DNA from: Phenylobacterium sp. CCH9-H3
Lineage (GTDB): Bacteria; Pseudomonadota; Alphaproteobacteria; Caulobacterales; Caulobacteraceae
Direction of reading: 5' to 3'
Assembly (NCBI RefSeq): GCF_001557235.1
Contig: NZ_LSJI01000144.1
Location: 1 to 7,207 of the forward strand
DNA: 7,207 nt
Shown: one piece after another, positions 1 to 6,887 of the stretch
Numbering within the stretch: the stretch's first letter is position 1
Layout: every line of letters begins with the position of its first letter
Notes under the pieces: generated by a model
Databases searched by the model: none
The model's input: the letters and a program-made list of their open reading frames with translations, nothing else
What the model was told of the DNA's origin: nothing
Made by a program: the position numbers and the translations under genes

Positions 1-21
1 GGAGATGTGTATAAGAGACAG
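1..21 (+). other. Nextera/Tn5 mosaic-end sequencing adapter (technical sequence)
   Basis: Bases 3-21 read AGATGTGTATAAGAGACAG, the 19-bp Tn5 mosaic end used in Nextera libraries. The two G's before it match the read-2 version of the adapter, which ends in CGG just before the mosaic end. It is joined directly to the 3' part of the minus-strand lipoprotein gene, whose reading frame runs on into it and acquires the non-native tail LSLIHIS. This is untrimmed library sequence and should be removed. Any plus-strand protein starting MYKRQ or MCIRDR here is adapter-derived. Confidence 0.97.
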
Positions 22-1338
22 GGTCGGCGCCACGCGCCACACGACGCCGCCCACATCGTCGGCCACAAGCAGGGCGCCCCGGGCGTCCACGGCCGCGCCC
101 ACGGGCCGGCCCTGGATCTTGTCGTCCGCGTTGAGGAAGCCGGTGAGGAAGGCCTGGGGCGGCATCTGCGGCCGCCCCCCCGCGAACGGCACGAACACGA
201 CGCGATAGCCGTTCAGCGGCTTGCGGTTCCACGATCCGTGCTGGCTGATGAAGGCGCCGCCCTTGTAGGCCGCCGGGAAGGCGTCGGCGCGATAGAAGGT
301 CAGGCCCAGCGAGGCGGTGTGCGGGCCCAGGCCGTAGTCCGGCTTCAGCGCCGAGGCCACCAACGAGGGGTTCTGAGGCTTCACCCGCTCGTCGGCATTC
401 TGGCCCCAATAGCTGTACGGCCAGCCGTAGAAGCCGCCGTCGCGGACGCTCGTCATATAGTCCGGCGGCAGGTCATTGCCGATCTCGTCCCGCTCGTTCA
501 CCACCGTCCACATCACGCCCGTGGTCGGTTCGAAATCGACGCCGTTCGGATTGCGCAGGCCGGTGGCGAAGAGGCGGGTCTTGGCGGTCCGCAGGTCGTG
601 CTCCCAGATCGCGGCGCGGCCCTGCTCGTTCTCCATGCCGTTCTCGCCGATGTTCGAGTTCGACCCGACGGTGGCGTAGAGCTTGGTCCCGTCGGGGCTG
701 GCGACGACATTTTTGGTCCAATGGTGATTGATGGGCGGCCCTGGCAGGTCGAACACCTTCGTCCCCGTTCCGGGCACAGCCGTCGCGCCGGGCTGGTACG
801 GGAAAGCCACCACGCCATCCGAATTCGCCACATAGAGGAGGCCGCCGACGAGGGTCATGCCGAAGGGCTGCTTCAGCCCGCTGGCGAAGTTGGTCTTGGT
901 CTCGGCCACGCCGTCGCCGTCGGCGTCGCGCATCAGGACGATCCGGTTGGCGCTGGGCTTGGCCGAGCCGACCTTCTTCATGAGCATCTTCTGGAAGAAG
1001 CCCTTGATGCCCTGGTTCGACTTGCCTTCCTTGCTAGGCTCGGTCGCGGACAGGGCGGCGAGAACATCGCCGTTCGGCAGCACCAGCAGCCAGCGCGGAT
1101 GGTCCAGGCCTTCGGCGAAACGGGTGACTGTGAATCCGGGCGGCGCCTTCGGGGTTGCGCCCGCGGACCATCCCACGACGTCGGGCACGCCGATGGTGGG
1201 GATCAGGCTCTTGTTCGGCGCCTTCAACGGCGGGTTCGGGCCGAAGCCCACGAAGGGATCGCTGGACCCGCTGGAGCAGCCGGCGGCGGCCAGGAAGGCG
1301 AGCAGCGGCAGGGCGCGGACAAGACGGTGTGTGGGCAT
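22..1338 (-). CDS. PQQ-dependent sorbosone dehydrogenase-family lipoprotein, C-terminus missing
   Basis: Translating the minus strand from the ATG at 1338 gives 439 native residues with no stop before the adapter. The protein resembles the L-sorbosone dehydrogenase / soluble glucose dehydrogenase-like beta-propeller family, exported enzymes that oxidise sugars or aldoses using PQQ. It has a basic N-terminus (MPTHRLVR), a hydrophobic stretch and a lipobox AAGC at 18-21, so it is probably a lipoprotein anchored through Cys21 and acting in the periplasm. An aspartate-rich, calcium-loop-like DADGDG lies at 138-143. Other family-like blocks are INHHWTKN (203-210, candidate catalytic His), LRNPNGVDF (261-269), NERDEIGND (281-289) and FISQHGSWNR (363-372). 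The start is supported by GGAGGAG at 1348-1342. The last native residues (VVWRVAPT) resemble the usual end of the family, so probably only a few residues are lost. Family assignment is by remembered motifs; the substrate is unknown. Confidence 0.88.
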
Positions 1339-1476
1339 GGGCTCCTCCGCGGGTGACTTGACCTCAAACGGCTGCGCGGCGCCAGCGTTGCGGGGCCCGG
1401 GTTGACGCCGGGGCGCCGTTGCGCCGGCCCTCGAAACCCGATGCAGTGCGCCCCGAGGAAACCAACGGGACGGGCC
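1339..1476. promoter_or_regulatory. Divergent intergenic region with unlocalised promoters
   Basis: This 138-bp spacer separates the divergently transcribed lipoprotein gene and the acyl-CoA dehydrogenase operon, so promoters for both are expected here. I could not place a convincing -35/-10 pair. TTGACG occurs at 1402-1407, but the region 17 bp downstream is all G/C. A short inverted motif, TTGACCTCAA at 1358-1367, lies just upstream of the lipoprotein ribosome-binding site. It could be an operator half-site but is too short to assign. Confidence 0.4.
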
Positions 1477-2643
1477 ATGGACCTGACTCTGACGCCGGAA
1501 CTGGCGGCCTTCCGCGACGAGGTGCGCGCCTTTCTGGACGCTCATAAGGCCGAGCACGAGGGCGGCGCGCCGAAGGACGCCAAGGCCTGGCAGCGGCTGC
1601 TTATCGAGAACGGCTACGCGGCGCGGACCATCCCCCGCGAGTACGGCGGCTTCGGCGCCGAGCCGGACGGGCTGAAGGCGCGGATCATCGCCGAGGAATT
1701 CATCGCCGCCGGCGCACCCCGCGGGATGAGCGGGCAGGGCATCTCGATGCTGGTTCCCACCCTGCTCGAAATGGGGACGGAGGAGCAGAAGCGGCGCTGG
1801 ATCCCGCCGACCCTGAGCGGCGACATCATCTGGTGCCAGGGCTATTCCGAGCCGGGCGCCGGATCGGACCTCGCAAATCTGCAGACCAAGGCGGTCGAGG
1901 ACGGCGAGGATTTCCTGATCAGTGGTTCGAAGATCTGGACCAGCACCGCTGCCCAGGCGCAGATGATGTTCTGCCTGGTGCGCACCGAGCCCCACAAGCC
2001 GAAGCACGAGGGCATCTCCTACATCCTCTTCCCGATGGACACGTCGGGGATCGAAGTGCGGCCGCTCAAGACCATGACCGGTCAGGCCGAGTTCAACGAG
2101 GTGTTCTTCACCGAGGTGCGCGTGCCGCAGGCCAATGTGGTCGGCGGGCGGGGGCGAGGCTGGCAGGTGGCCAACACCACCCTGAAGCACGAGCGGGGGA
2201 TGCTGGGCGATCCCAACGCCACCGAGGCGCGGTTGAAGTCGCTGATCGAGCTCATGACCACCGAGACGGTGGACGGCCAGCGCATCATCGACAATCCGAT
2301 CTTCCGCGACCGGCTGATGCAGCTGCAGGCCCGCGTGCTGTCGATGAAGTTCAACGGCCTGCGGACCATGACGGACGATACCGCCGGCCTGGCGCGCCTG
2401 GTCGTCAAGCTGCAGGGCTGCGAGCTGAACCACCAGGTGGCGGCTTTGGCCATCGACGCCCTGGGGGAGCTCGGGATCCTCTACCACGACGGGCCGCACC
2501 TGCGCGCCAAGGGCCGATGGCAGTGGAACTACATGTTCGACCTGGGCCTGATCATCGGCGGCGGCACCGCCCAGATCCAGAAGAACATCATCTCGGAGCG
2601 CGGGCTGGGCATGCCCCGCGAACCCAAGACCGTGGAGGCCTGA
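1477..2643 (+). CDS. Acyl-CoA dehydrogenase, probable catalytic subunit of a heteromeric pair
   Basis: This 388-residue flavoprotein is predicted to oxidise an acyl-CoA thioester to the trans-2-enoyl-CoA, using FAD and passing electrons to electron-transfer flavoprotein. Visible blocks are an N-terminal helical domain, YSEPGAGSDL (123-132, acyl-CoA dehydrogenase signature), SKIWTST (151-157), the beta-domain segment FNEVFFTEVRVP (206-217) and C-terminal GGGTAQIQKN (361-370). In medium-chain enzymes the catalytic Glu sits just before GTSQIQ; here that position is Gly361. Glu239 in KHERG instead occupies the helix-G site used by isovaleryl-CoA and long-chain acyl-CoA dehydrogenases, and is the likely base. 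The ATG at 1477 matches the usual start of the family; the ribosome-binding site is weak (GGGA at 1467-1470). An in-frame ATG at 1441 would add 12 unlikely residues. The next gene begins directly at its stop. Fatty-acid, branched-chain or sterol side-chain substrates are all possible. Confidence 0.93.
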   Translation: MDLTLTPELAAFRDEVRAFLDAHKAEHEGGAPKDAKAWQRLLIENGYAARTIPREYGGFGAEPDGLKARIIAEEFIAAGAPRGMSGQGISMLVPTLLEMGTEEQKRRWIPPTLSGDIIWCQGYSEPGAGSDLANLQTKAVEDGEDFLISGSKIWTSTAAQAQMMFCLVRTEPHKPKHEGISYILFPMDTSGIEVRPLKTMTGQAEFNEVFFTEVRVPQANVVGGRGRGWQVANTTLKHERGMLGDPNATEARLKSLIELMTTETVDGQRIIDNPIFRDRLMQLQARVLSMKFNGLRTMTDDTAGLARLVVKLQGCELNHQVAALAIDALGELGILYHDGPHLRAKGRWQWNYMFDLGLIIGGGTAQIQKNIISERGLGMPREPKTVEA

Positions 2644-3717
2644 ATGCGGTTCGCGCTCTCCGAAGACCAGACGATGCTGCAGGACAGCCTGAACCGGGCG
2701 CTGGGCGATCTCTCACCTCTGGAACGCGTGCGCCGGTTCGCCGACGAGGGTGAGGCGGCCGCGCCGGACATCTGGGCGGGGTTGGCCGAGCTTGGCCTGC
2801 CGGGACTGATGATCGCCGAGGAGCACGGCGGGCTGGGCCTGGGGATGCTGGAGGCGGCGCTGGCCGCCGAGGCGCTGGGCCGGGTCGTGGCGCCGACGCC
2901 GTTCCTGGGCTCGGCGGTGCTGGCGCCGCTGGCGCTGAAGCTGGGGGGCAGTCCGGCGCAGCAGGCGCGGTGGCTGCCGAAACTGGCTGCCGGAGAGGCG
3001 ACGGCCGGCGTCGCGATCTCGGAAGCCGTGGCCGGGGTCCGCGACGGCGCGGGCGTGACCGCCTCGGCGGGGCGGCTCGACGGCAAGGCGCTGTTCGCCC
3101 TGGACGCCGCCGGCGCCGACCTGCTGGTGGTGGCCGACAAGGCTGGCGGACTGCATCTGGCCAACAGCGCCGAGGCGGCCGAAGCCATGCCCGGCATCGA
3201 CGCGACGCGGCGGCTTGCGGAACTCAGCTTCGCGGACACGCCCGCCGAAGCATTGGCTTCGAACTCAGCGCTTGAACGCCTGCGCGACGCCGCCTGGATC
3301 GTCCTGGCCGCCGACACCCTGGGCGCGGCCGAAGCGATGCTCGGGAAGGCGATAGCCTACGCCAAGGAGCGTAAACAGTTCGGCCGCACGATCGGCAGCT
3401 TCCAGGCCGTGAAGCACCTCTGCGCTGAGATGGCCGCAGAACTGGAGCCGGCGCGCGCGCTCGTCTGGTACGCGGCCTATGCCTTCGACCACGCGCCGGA
3501 CGAGGCGCCGCTCATGGCCGCCCATGCCAAGGCGCACCTATCGGAGATCGGCCGCTTCATCGCCCGCACCGCCACGGAGGTGCACGGCGGCATCGGCATG
3601 ACCGACCTCCTGGGCCTGCACTACTGGTTCAAGCGTATCGGCCAGAACCGGCAGCTGCTGGGCGGCCCCGAAAAGGTGCGTGAGATCGCCGCGAGGCTCC
3701 AGGGCCTGGCGGCCTGA
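2644..3717 (+). CDS. Acyl-CoA dehydrogenase-like protein, probable non-catalytic partner subunit
   Basis: The 357-residue protein begins at the ATG immediately after the upstream TGA, with GGAGG at 2634-2638 inside the previous gene, so the two are probably translationally coupled. It has the acyl-CoA dehydrogenase fold: N-terminal helices (EEHGGLGLG, 59-67), a shortened, degenerate middle domain, and C-terminal helices with RKQFG (243-247, FAD-binding), QAVKH (254-258) and HGGIGMT (314-320). The EPGAGSD signature is replaced by ISEAVAG (125-131). Neither catalytic Glu position is kept: the helix-G site is Ala in RDAAWIV (214-220), and the medium-chain site falls in LLGGPEKVR (338-346). This suggests it needs the upstream subunit, as in the mycobacterial alpha2beta2 acyl-CoA dehydrogenases where catalytic and FAD-binding residues are divided between chains. 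The heteromer is inferred from adjacency and these residue losses. Confidence 0.9.
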   Translation: MRFALSEDQTMLQDSLNRALGDLSPLERVRRFADEGEAAAPDIWAGLAELGLPGLMIAEEHGGLGLGMLEAALAAEALGRVVAPTPFLGSAVLAPLALKLGGSPAQQARWLPKLAAGEATAGVAISEAVAGVRDGAGVTASAGRLDGKALFALDAAGADLLVVADKAGGLHLANSAEAAEAMPGIDATRRLAELSFADTPAEALASNSALERLRDAAWIVLAADTLGAAEAMLGKAIAYAKERKQFGRTIGSFQAVKHLCAEMAAELEPARALVWYAAYAFDHAPDEAPLMAAHAKAHLSEIGRFIARTATEVHGGIGMTDLLGLHYWFKRIGQNRQLLGGPEKVREIAARLQGLAA

Positions 3718-3729
3718 ACCCGTGCGGGC
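3718..3729. other. Convergent 12-bp spacer with a tiny CCCG-TG-CGGG hairpin
   Basis: The spacer between the convergent stops contains CCCGTGCGGG, a 4-bp stem with a 2-base gap and no following U-tract. It is too small to call as an intrinsic terminator. Termination for both genes must use this weak site, lie inside the opposing gene, or depend on Rho. Confidence 0.3.
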
Positions 3730-3912
3730 TCAGTGCTTGACGTGCTCGGGCTTACCCTTCCGCTTGGTATGGGCCATCTTCTCGAGCTCCTTCTCGGACA
3801 TCGACATCATCGACTTCGAGGCGCCCTGAAGCTTGCTCTTGGGCGTGTCGCCGCGCTTGGCCGAGAGCGCGGCGCCGGCGGCCTTTTGCTGAGCGGCGGA
3901 CTTGGCGGGCAT
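3730..3912 (-). CDS. DUF3008 family small basic protein
   Basis: This 60-residue lysine-rich protein matches the conserved pattern of the DUF3008 family as I remember it: MPAKSAAQQKAAGAALSAKR at 1-20, GDTPKSKLQGASKSM at 21-35, then SEKELEKMAHTKRKGKPEH. No function is established that I know of. It has no signal peptide or membrane segment and looks highly charged and partly disordered. The ATG at 3912 has a strong ribosome-binding site, GGAAGGAG at 3927-3920, seven bases upstream. It converges on the acyl-CoA dehydrogenase operon with only 12 bases between stops and diverges from the channel gene. Its small size and basic character would suit nucleic-acid binding or a stress role, but nothing in the sequence demonstrates either. 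Confidence 0.9.
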   Translation of the reverse strand: MPAKSAAQQKAAGAALSAKRGDTPKSKLQGASKSMMSMSEKELEKMAHTKRKGKPEHVKH

Positions 3913-4004
3913 GGTTGTACTCCTTCCTGGCCTGCGCGAGGGTGCGCGGCGGACTATTGAACCCGCCGGCGCTTCAAGGGTTCACGGCCAAGGCAGGAGC
4001 GCGG
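3913..4004. promoter_or_regulatory. Divergent intergenic region between the DUF3008 and channel genes
   Basis: This 92-bp gap separates two divergent genes and should hold a promoter for each. It contains the DUF3008 ribosome-binding site (3927-3920, minus) and the channel ribosome-binding site (3995-3999, plus). No convincing -35/-10 hexamers were found. Plus-strand TTG and GTG codons at 3915 and 3942 are in frame with the channel, so the protein could in principle begin earlier, but they lack good ribosome-binding sites. Confidence 0.35.
3995..3999 (+). promoter_or_regulatory. Ribosome-binding site selecting the GTG start at 4005
   Basis: AGGAG lies five bases before the GTG at 4005. The upstream in-frame candidates (TTG 3915, GTG 3942) have nothing comparable, and the region they would add does not look like protein. 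This site decides the start chosen for the channel. Confidence 0.65.
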
Positions 4005-4808
4005 GTGACAGGCTCGACAGTGGAGGATCCGGGAAGACGTCGGGCGTTGCCCAGGCTGCGGGTGCGGCTGCGCGAACTCTATCATGGCAAGTCGCGCGAA
4101 GCGGTCCGCTTCCGCCTCTGGATCATCACCATCGATGTCCTGCTGATCGCCTTCTTCATCGCCTCGCCCTTCCTGCGCGACTATCCGGTCTACTTGGTCG
4201 TCGACTATGCCGTGGCCCTCGTCGTCGCGGTGGAGATCGGCGCGCGGGCGCTCGCCGACGCCAGCCTGTGGCGGTTCTTCCGGCGCTATAGCGTCTGGGT
4301 GGACCTGTTCGTGCTGCTCACGCTGCTGTTCCCGCTGTGGCTGTTCAACCTGGCCTTCCTGCGGGTGTTGAGGCTGTGGTCGCTGGCCCATAGCGAGCTG
4401 TTCTGGACCACGATCGGACGCCGCTACGACGACACGCGGGTCGAAGACGTGACCAAGTCGCTGGCCACCCTGGTGACCTTCGTGTTCGTGACGACCGGGT
4501 TCGTCTACGCCGGCTTCGCACGGACGCACCCCGGGCTGGATGGCTATGTGGACGCGCTGTACTTCACCGTCACGACGCTCACGACCACTGGGTTCGGCGA
4601 CATCATCCTGCCGGGCACATGGGGCAAGCTGCTCACCATCGTGATCATGATTAGCGGCATCACGCTCTTCGTCCGGTTCGCCCAGACGCTCATGCGGCCC
4701 TACAAGGTCCGCTTCGCCTGCGAGACGTGCGGGCTGATGCGGCACGAACCCGACGCGGTCCACTGCAAGGCCTGCGGCGCGCTGCTGGCGATCCCGAACG
4801 AAGACTAG
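4005..4808 (+). CDS. Potassium-channel-like six-helix membrane protein with C-terminal zinc ribbon
   Basis: With the GTG start this is a 267-residue integral membrane protein of the voltage-gated-like ion channel superfamily. Approximate segments are S1 38-55, S2 60-80, S3 98-117, an S4-like stretch 118-130, S5 152-173, pore helix and filter 183-200, and S6 207-226. The filter TTGFGD (194-199) closely resembles the TVGYGD potassium filter, implying a K+ or other monovalent cation channel. The S4-like segment FLRVLRLWSL carries only two Arg, so voltage sensing may be weak or absent. After S6, a short cytoplasmic tail has CETC (239-242) and CKAC (254-257), a four-cysteine arrangement typical of a zinc ribbon. 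A basic N-terminal region (11-37) precedes S1. It is flanked by the divergent DUF3008 gene and, 94 bp downstream, the SDR gene. Metal binding and gating role are inferred. Confidence 0.85.
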   Translation: MTGSTVEDPGRRRALPRLRVRLRELYHGKSREAVRFRLWIITIDVLLIAFFIASPFLRDYPVYLVVDYAVALVVAVEIGARALADASLWRFFRRYSVWVDLFVLLTLLFPLWLFNLAFLRVLRLWSLAHSELFWTTIGRRYDDTRVEDVTKSLATLVTFVFVTTGFVYAGFARTHPGLDGYVDALYFTVTTLTTTGFGDIILPGTWGKLLTIVIMISGITLFVRFAQTLMRPYKVRFACETCGLMRHEPDAVHCKACGALLAIPNED

Positions 4809-4902
4809 GCGGAATAGTCCCGCCGCCGCGGATCGATGTTGACTGACGCCGAGACAGGCGACCCCGATGGGGCTGCACAGACACCGTCGGGACGAGGAAA
4901 CC
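4809..4902. other. 94-bp intergenic gap before the SDR gene
   Basis: This gap could be read through from the channel gene or hold a separate promoter. A short GGCGG/CCGCC pairing just after the channel stop (4809-4825) has no U-tract. TTGACT at 4840-4845 resembles a -35 box, but I see no matching -10. The SDR ribosome-binding site, GAGGAAA at 4894-4900, closes the region. Confidence 0.3.
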
Positions 4903-5697
4903 ATGAGCGCCTTCAAGGACAATCTGCTGGCCGGCAAGACGGCCTTCGTGGCGGGCGGCACCAGCGGCATCAACCTGGGGATCGCCAAGCGCTACGCCGA
5001 GCTCGGGGCCAAGGTCGCGGTGGCTGGGCGCAACGCCGAGAAGGCGGCCAACGCGGCCGCGGAAATCGGCCGCGGGGCGATCGGCCTGTCGTGCGACGTC
5101 CGCGACTACGGCCAGATCCGCGGGGCGCTTGAGGAGGCGGCCGGCAAGCTCGGCCCGCTGGACATCGTGGTGTCGGGCGCCGCCGGCAACTTCGTGGCCC
5201 CCGCGCTCGGCATGTCGGCCAACGGCTTCAGGACGGTGGTCGACATCGACCTGAACGGCACCTTCAACGTCTTTCGCGCTTGCTACGACCTCCTGAACCG
5301 GCCCGGCGCGTCCCTGATCGCCATCACGGCCGGGCAGGCGGTGAACCCGGCGATGATGCAGGCCCACGTCTGCGCGGCGAAAGCGGGCATCAACCAGCTC
5401 ATTCGCGTGCTGGCCATGGAGTGGGGGCCCGCCGGCGTGCGGGTGAACGGCATCTCGCCCGGCCCGATCGCGGGCACCGAGGGCATGGCGCGGCTCAGCC
5501 CCACGCCGGAGAGCGACCGCGCGATCACCGCCAGGATCCCACTGCGCCGGTTCGGAGAGGTGGGCGAGGTGGCCGAGAGCGCGGTGTTCCTGGTCAGTTC
5601 GTCGGCGGCCTACGTCAGCGGCACGATCCTGGACTGCGACGGCGGCTCCCAGCTCGGTGACGCGCGCGACCGCGACGTCGGCGGCGGCATGAGCTAA
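4903..5697 (+). CDS. SDR family oxidoreductase, 2,4-dienoyl-CoA reductase type
   Basis: This 264-residue Rossmann-fold enzyme has the cofactor glycine motif GGTSGINLG (18-26). Arg43 in AGRN after the second strand, plus the family resemblance, favours NADPH. The segments GAAGNFVAP (92-100), VVDIDLNGTFNV (112-123) and SPGPIAGTEG (185-194) closely resemble peroxisomal/mitochondrial-type 2,4-dienoyl-CoA reductases, which reduce 2,4-dienoyl-CoA during oxidation of unsaturated fatty acids. As in that group, the classical SDR Tyr is absent: the YxxxK site reads VCAAK, with Val156 and Lys160. The ATG at 4903 has GAGGAAA at 4894-4900; an in-frame ATG at 4867 would add 12 residues with a poor site. 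The last 14 residues are Gly/Asp-rich. Nearby acyl-CoA dehydrogenases support a beta-oxidation role. A generic acyl-chain SDR remains possible. Confidence 0.9.
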   Translation: MSAFKDNLLAGKTAFVAGGTSGINLGIAKRYAELGAKVAVAGRNAEKAANAAAEIGRGAIGLSCDVRDYGQIRGALEEAAGKLGPLDIVVSGAAGNFVAPALGMSANGFRTVVDIDLNGTFNVFRACYDLLNRPGASLIAITAGQAVNPAMMQAHVCAAKAGINQLIRVLAMEWGPAGVRVNGISPGPIAGTEGMARLSPTPESDRAITARIPLRRFGEVGEVAESAVFLVSSSAAYVSGTILDCDGGSQLGDARDRDVGGGMS

Positions 5698-6881
5698 GGC
5701 GTCTGGCGCAGACTCGTAAGGCCGGCGCGCAGGCGCGTCAGCCCGTCATCCAGGAGTTCCGGGTCGGCGCCGAAGCCGATCCGGATATGGCCGGGCGCGG
5801 CGAAGTATTCTCCCGGCGCCACCAGCACCCCGAACTCGCACATTAGGCGGCGGGCGAGGGCGCGCGTGTCGTCGACGCCGGTCACGCTCGGAAAGTACAT
5901 GCAGCCGTAGGGGGGAAGCTCGCCGGCCAGCAGGCCGTCGGCGACCAGGGCGTCGACGTGGCGGTGCATGACCGGCCGCGTGGCGGCGAGCGTCCCCTGC
6001 CAGTGGGCCTCGAACGGCGCCGGATTCTCCAGGACGAGGGCCGCGACCGCATGCGAGAGCTTGGAGACGCCGATGTCGCCGTCGGGGGCGCTGGCCCGGA
6101 CGCGGGCGACCAGGGCCGCGTCGCCGGCCAGCCAGCCGAACTTGAGCGAGAAGAGCCCGAAGACCTTGGTCAGGCTGGAGACCGTGAGGATATTGGGTCC
6201 CAGTGTGCCCGCAGGCGGCGCGCCGGTATCCGCCGCGAAGTCCGCATAGACCTCGTCCACCACCAGCACCGCGTCGACCCGGGCCGCCACGGCGGCGATG
6301 GCGGCGATCTCGCCGGGCTCCAGGCGCGCGCCGGTGGGATTGTGCAGGTTGGTGATCACGACGGCCCGCGTCCGGTTCGTGAGCCGGGCGGCGAGATCCT
6401 CTAGGTCGATGCGATGGTCCGGCGCCGGACGTCCAACCTCGCCCACCACCAGCCCGGCGGCGCGGGCCTGCTGGGCCAGGACGTCGAACCCCGGCTGCTC
6501 CACGAGAACCCGATCACCCGGCGCCGCCAGGGCTTTGAGCGCCAGCCCGAGGGCCGAGGTGGCGCCGGTGGTCGTCATGATCCGGTCCGCCGACAGGCCA
6601 TAGCGGCGCGCCAGCGCCTCGACGGCGAAGCGGTTGCCGTCCGCGAACACACTGACGTACCGCGATGTCACGGCGGGCGAGAACGCTGCGCGCACGACGT
6701 CCACAAGCGCCTCGGTGGGCTCGGCGATCGTGCTGTCCCATAGCATGGCCACGTCGGCGCCCGACTCGCGGATGCGCACGGCGGCCCGGCCCCAGTCGGC
6801 GTAGGACGGCGCGGCGAACAGGTCGTCGGGCGCATCTGTCGGCTGTGCGCCGTCCGCGCCTGGCAAGTGGACAGAAGTCAA
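5694..6881 (-). CDS. Class I/II PLP-dependent aminotransferase
   Basis: This 395-residue fold-type I PLP enzyme is predicted to transfer an amino group from an amino acid to a 2-oxo acid; the substrate is unknown. Visible motifs are TTGATSALGL (104-113, cofactor phosphate loop), NLHNPTG (178-184), VVDEVYADF (207-215, Asp209 for the pyridine nitrogen and Tyr212), SSLTKVFG (235-242) with the Schiff-base Lys239, and HIRIGFG (365-371) with Arg367 for the substrate carboxylate. The Arg usually found in the LRxGW segment after the lysine is Lys247 (SLKFGW). Its stop overlaps that of the convergent SDR gene by four bases. The longest frame begins at a TTG with a GGGA-like site about nine bases upstream. 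The first 20-25 residues look unstructured, so translation could begin later, for example at the GTG for residue 35. The start is less certain than the gene. Confidence 0.9.
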   Translation of the reverse strand: MTSVHLPGADGAQPTDAPDDLFAAPSYADWGRAAVRIRESGADVAMLWDSTIAEPTEALVDVVRAAFSPAVTSRYVSVFADGNRFAVEALARRYGLSADRIMTTTGATSALGLALKALAAPGDRVLVEQPGFDVLAQQARAAGLVVGEVGRPAPDHRIDLEDLAARLTNRTRAVVITNLHNPTGARLEPGEIAAIAAVAARVDAVLVVDEVYADFAADTGAPPAGTLGPNILTVSSLTKVFGLFSLKFGWLAGDAALVARVRASAPDGDIGVSKLSHAVAALVLENPAPFEAHWQGTLAATRPVMHRHVDALVADGLLAGELPPYGCMYFPSVTGVDDTRALARRLMCEFGVLVAPGEYFAAPGHIRIGFGADPELLDDGLTRLRAGLTSLRQTP

Positions 6882-6887
6882 AGAAGG

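Noticed and set aside
7..1356. Plus-strand open frame of 449 codons opposite the lipoprotein gene
   Set aside because: It begins inside the adapter, is rich in Arg/Gly/Ala with no family motif, and is antisense to a minus-strand protein with a lipobox, a ribosome-binding site and recognisable enzyme motifs. Long antisense frames are common at this GC content.
1402..1476. Upstream extension of the first acyl-CoA dehydrogenase
   Set aside because: The added residues are not family-like, and the ATG at 1477 matches the usual N-terminus of these enzymes.
1833..2753. Plus-strand 306-codon frame overlapping the first acyl-CoA dehydrogenase
   Set aside because: It is a +1-type shadow of a gene with clear acyl-CoA dehydrogenase motifs, and its composition is low-complexity Arg/Gly/Pro.
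2529..3317. Minus-strand 262-codon frame antisense to the second acyl-CoA dehydrogenase
   Set aside because: It is Ser/Ala-rich without domain features and complementary to a well-supported gene.
3954..4988. Minus-strand 344-codon frame antisense to the channel and the SDR start
   Set aside because: It spans two genes and an intergenic gap, is rich in charged residues and Gln, and has no motif; the plus strand carries transmembrane helices and a potassium filter.
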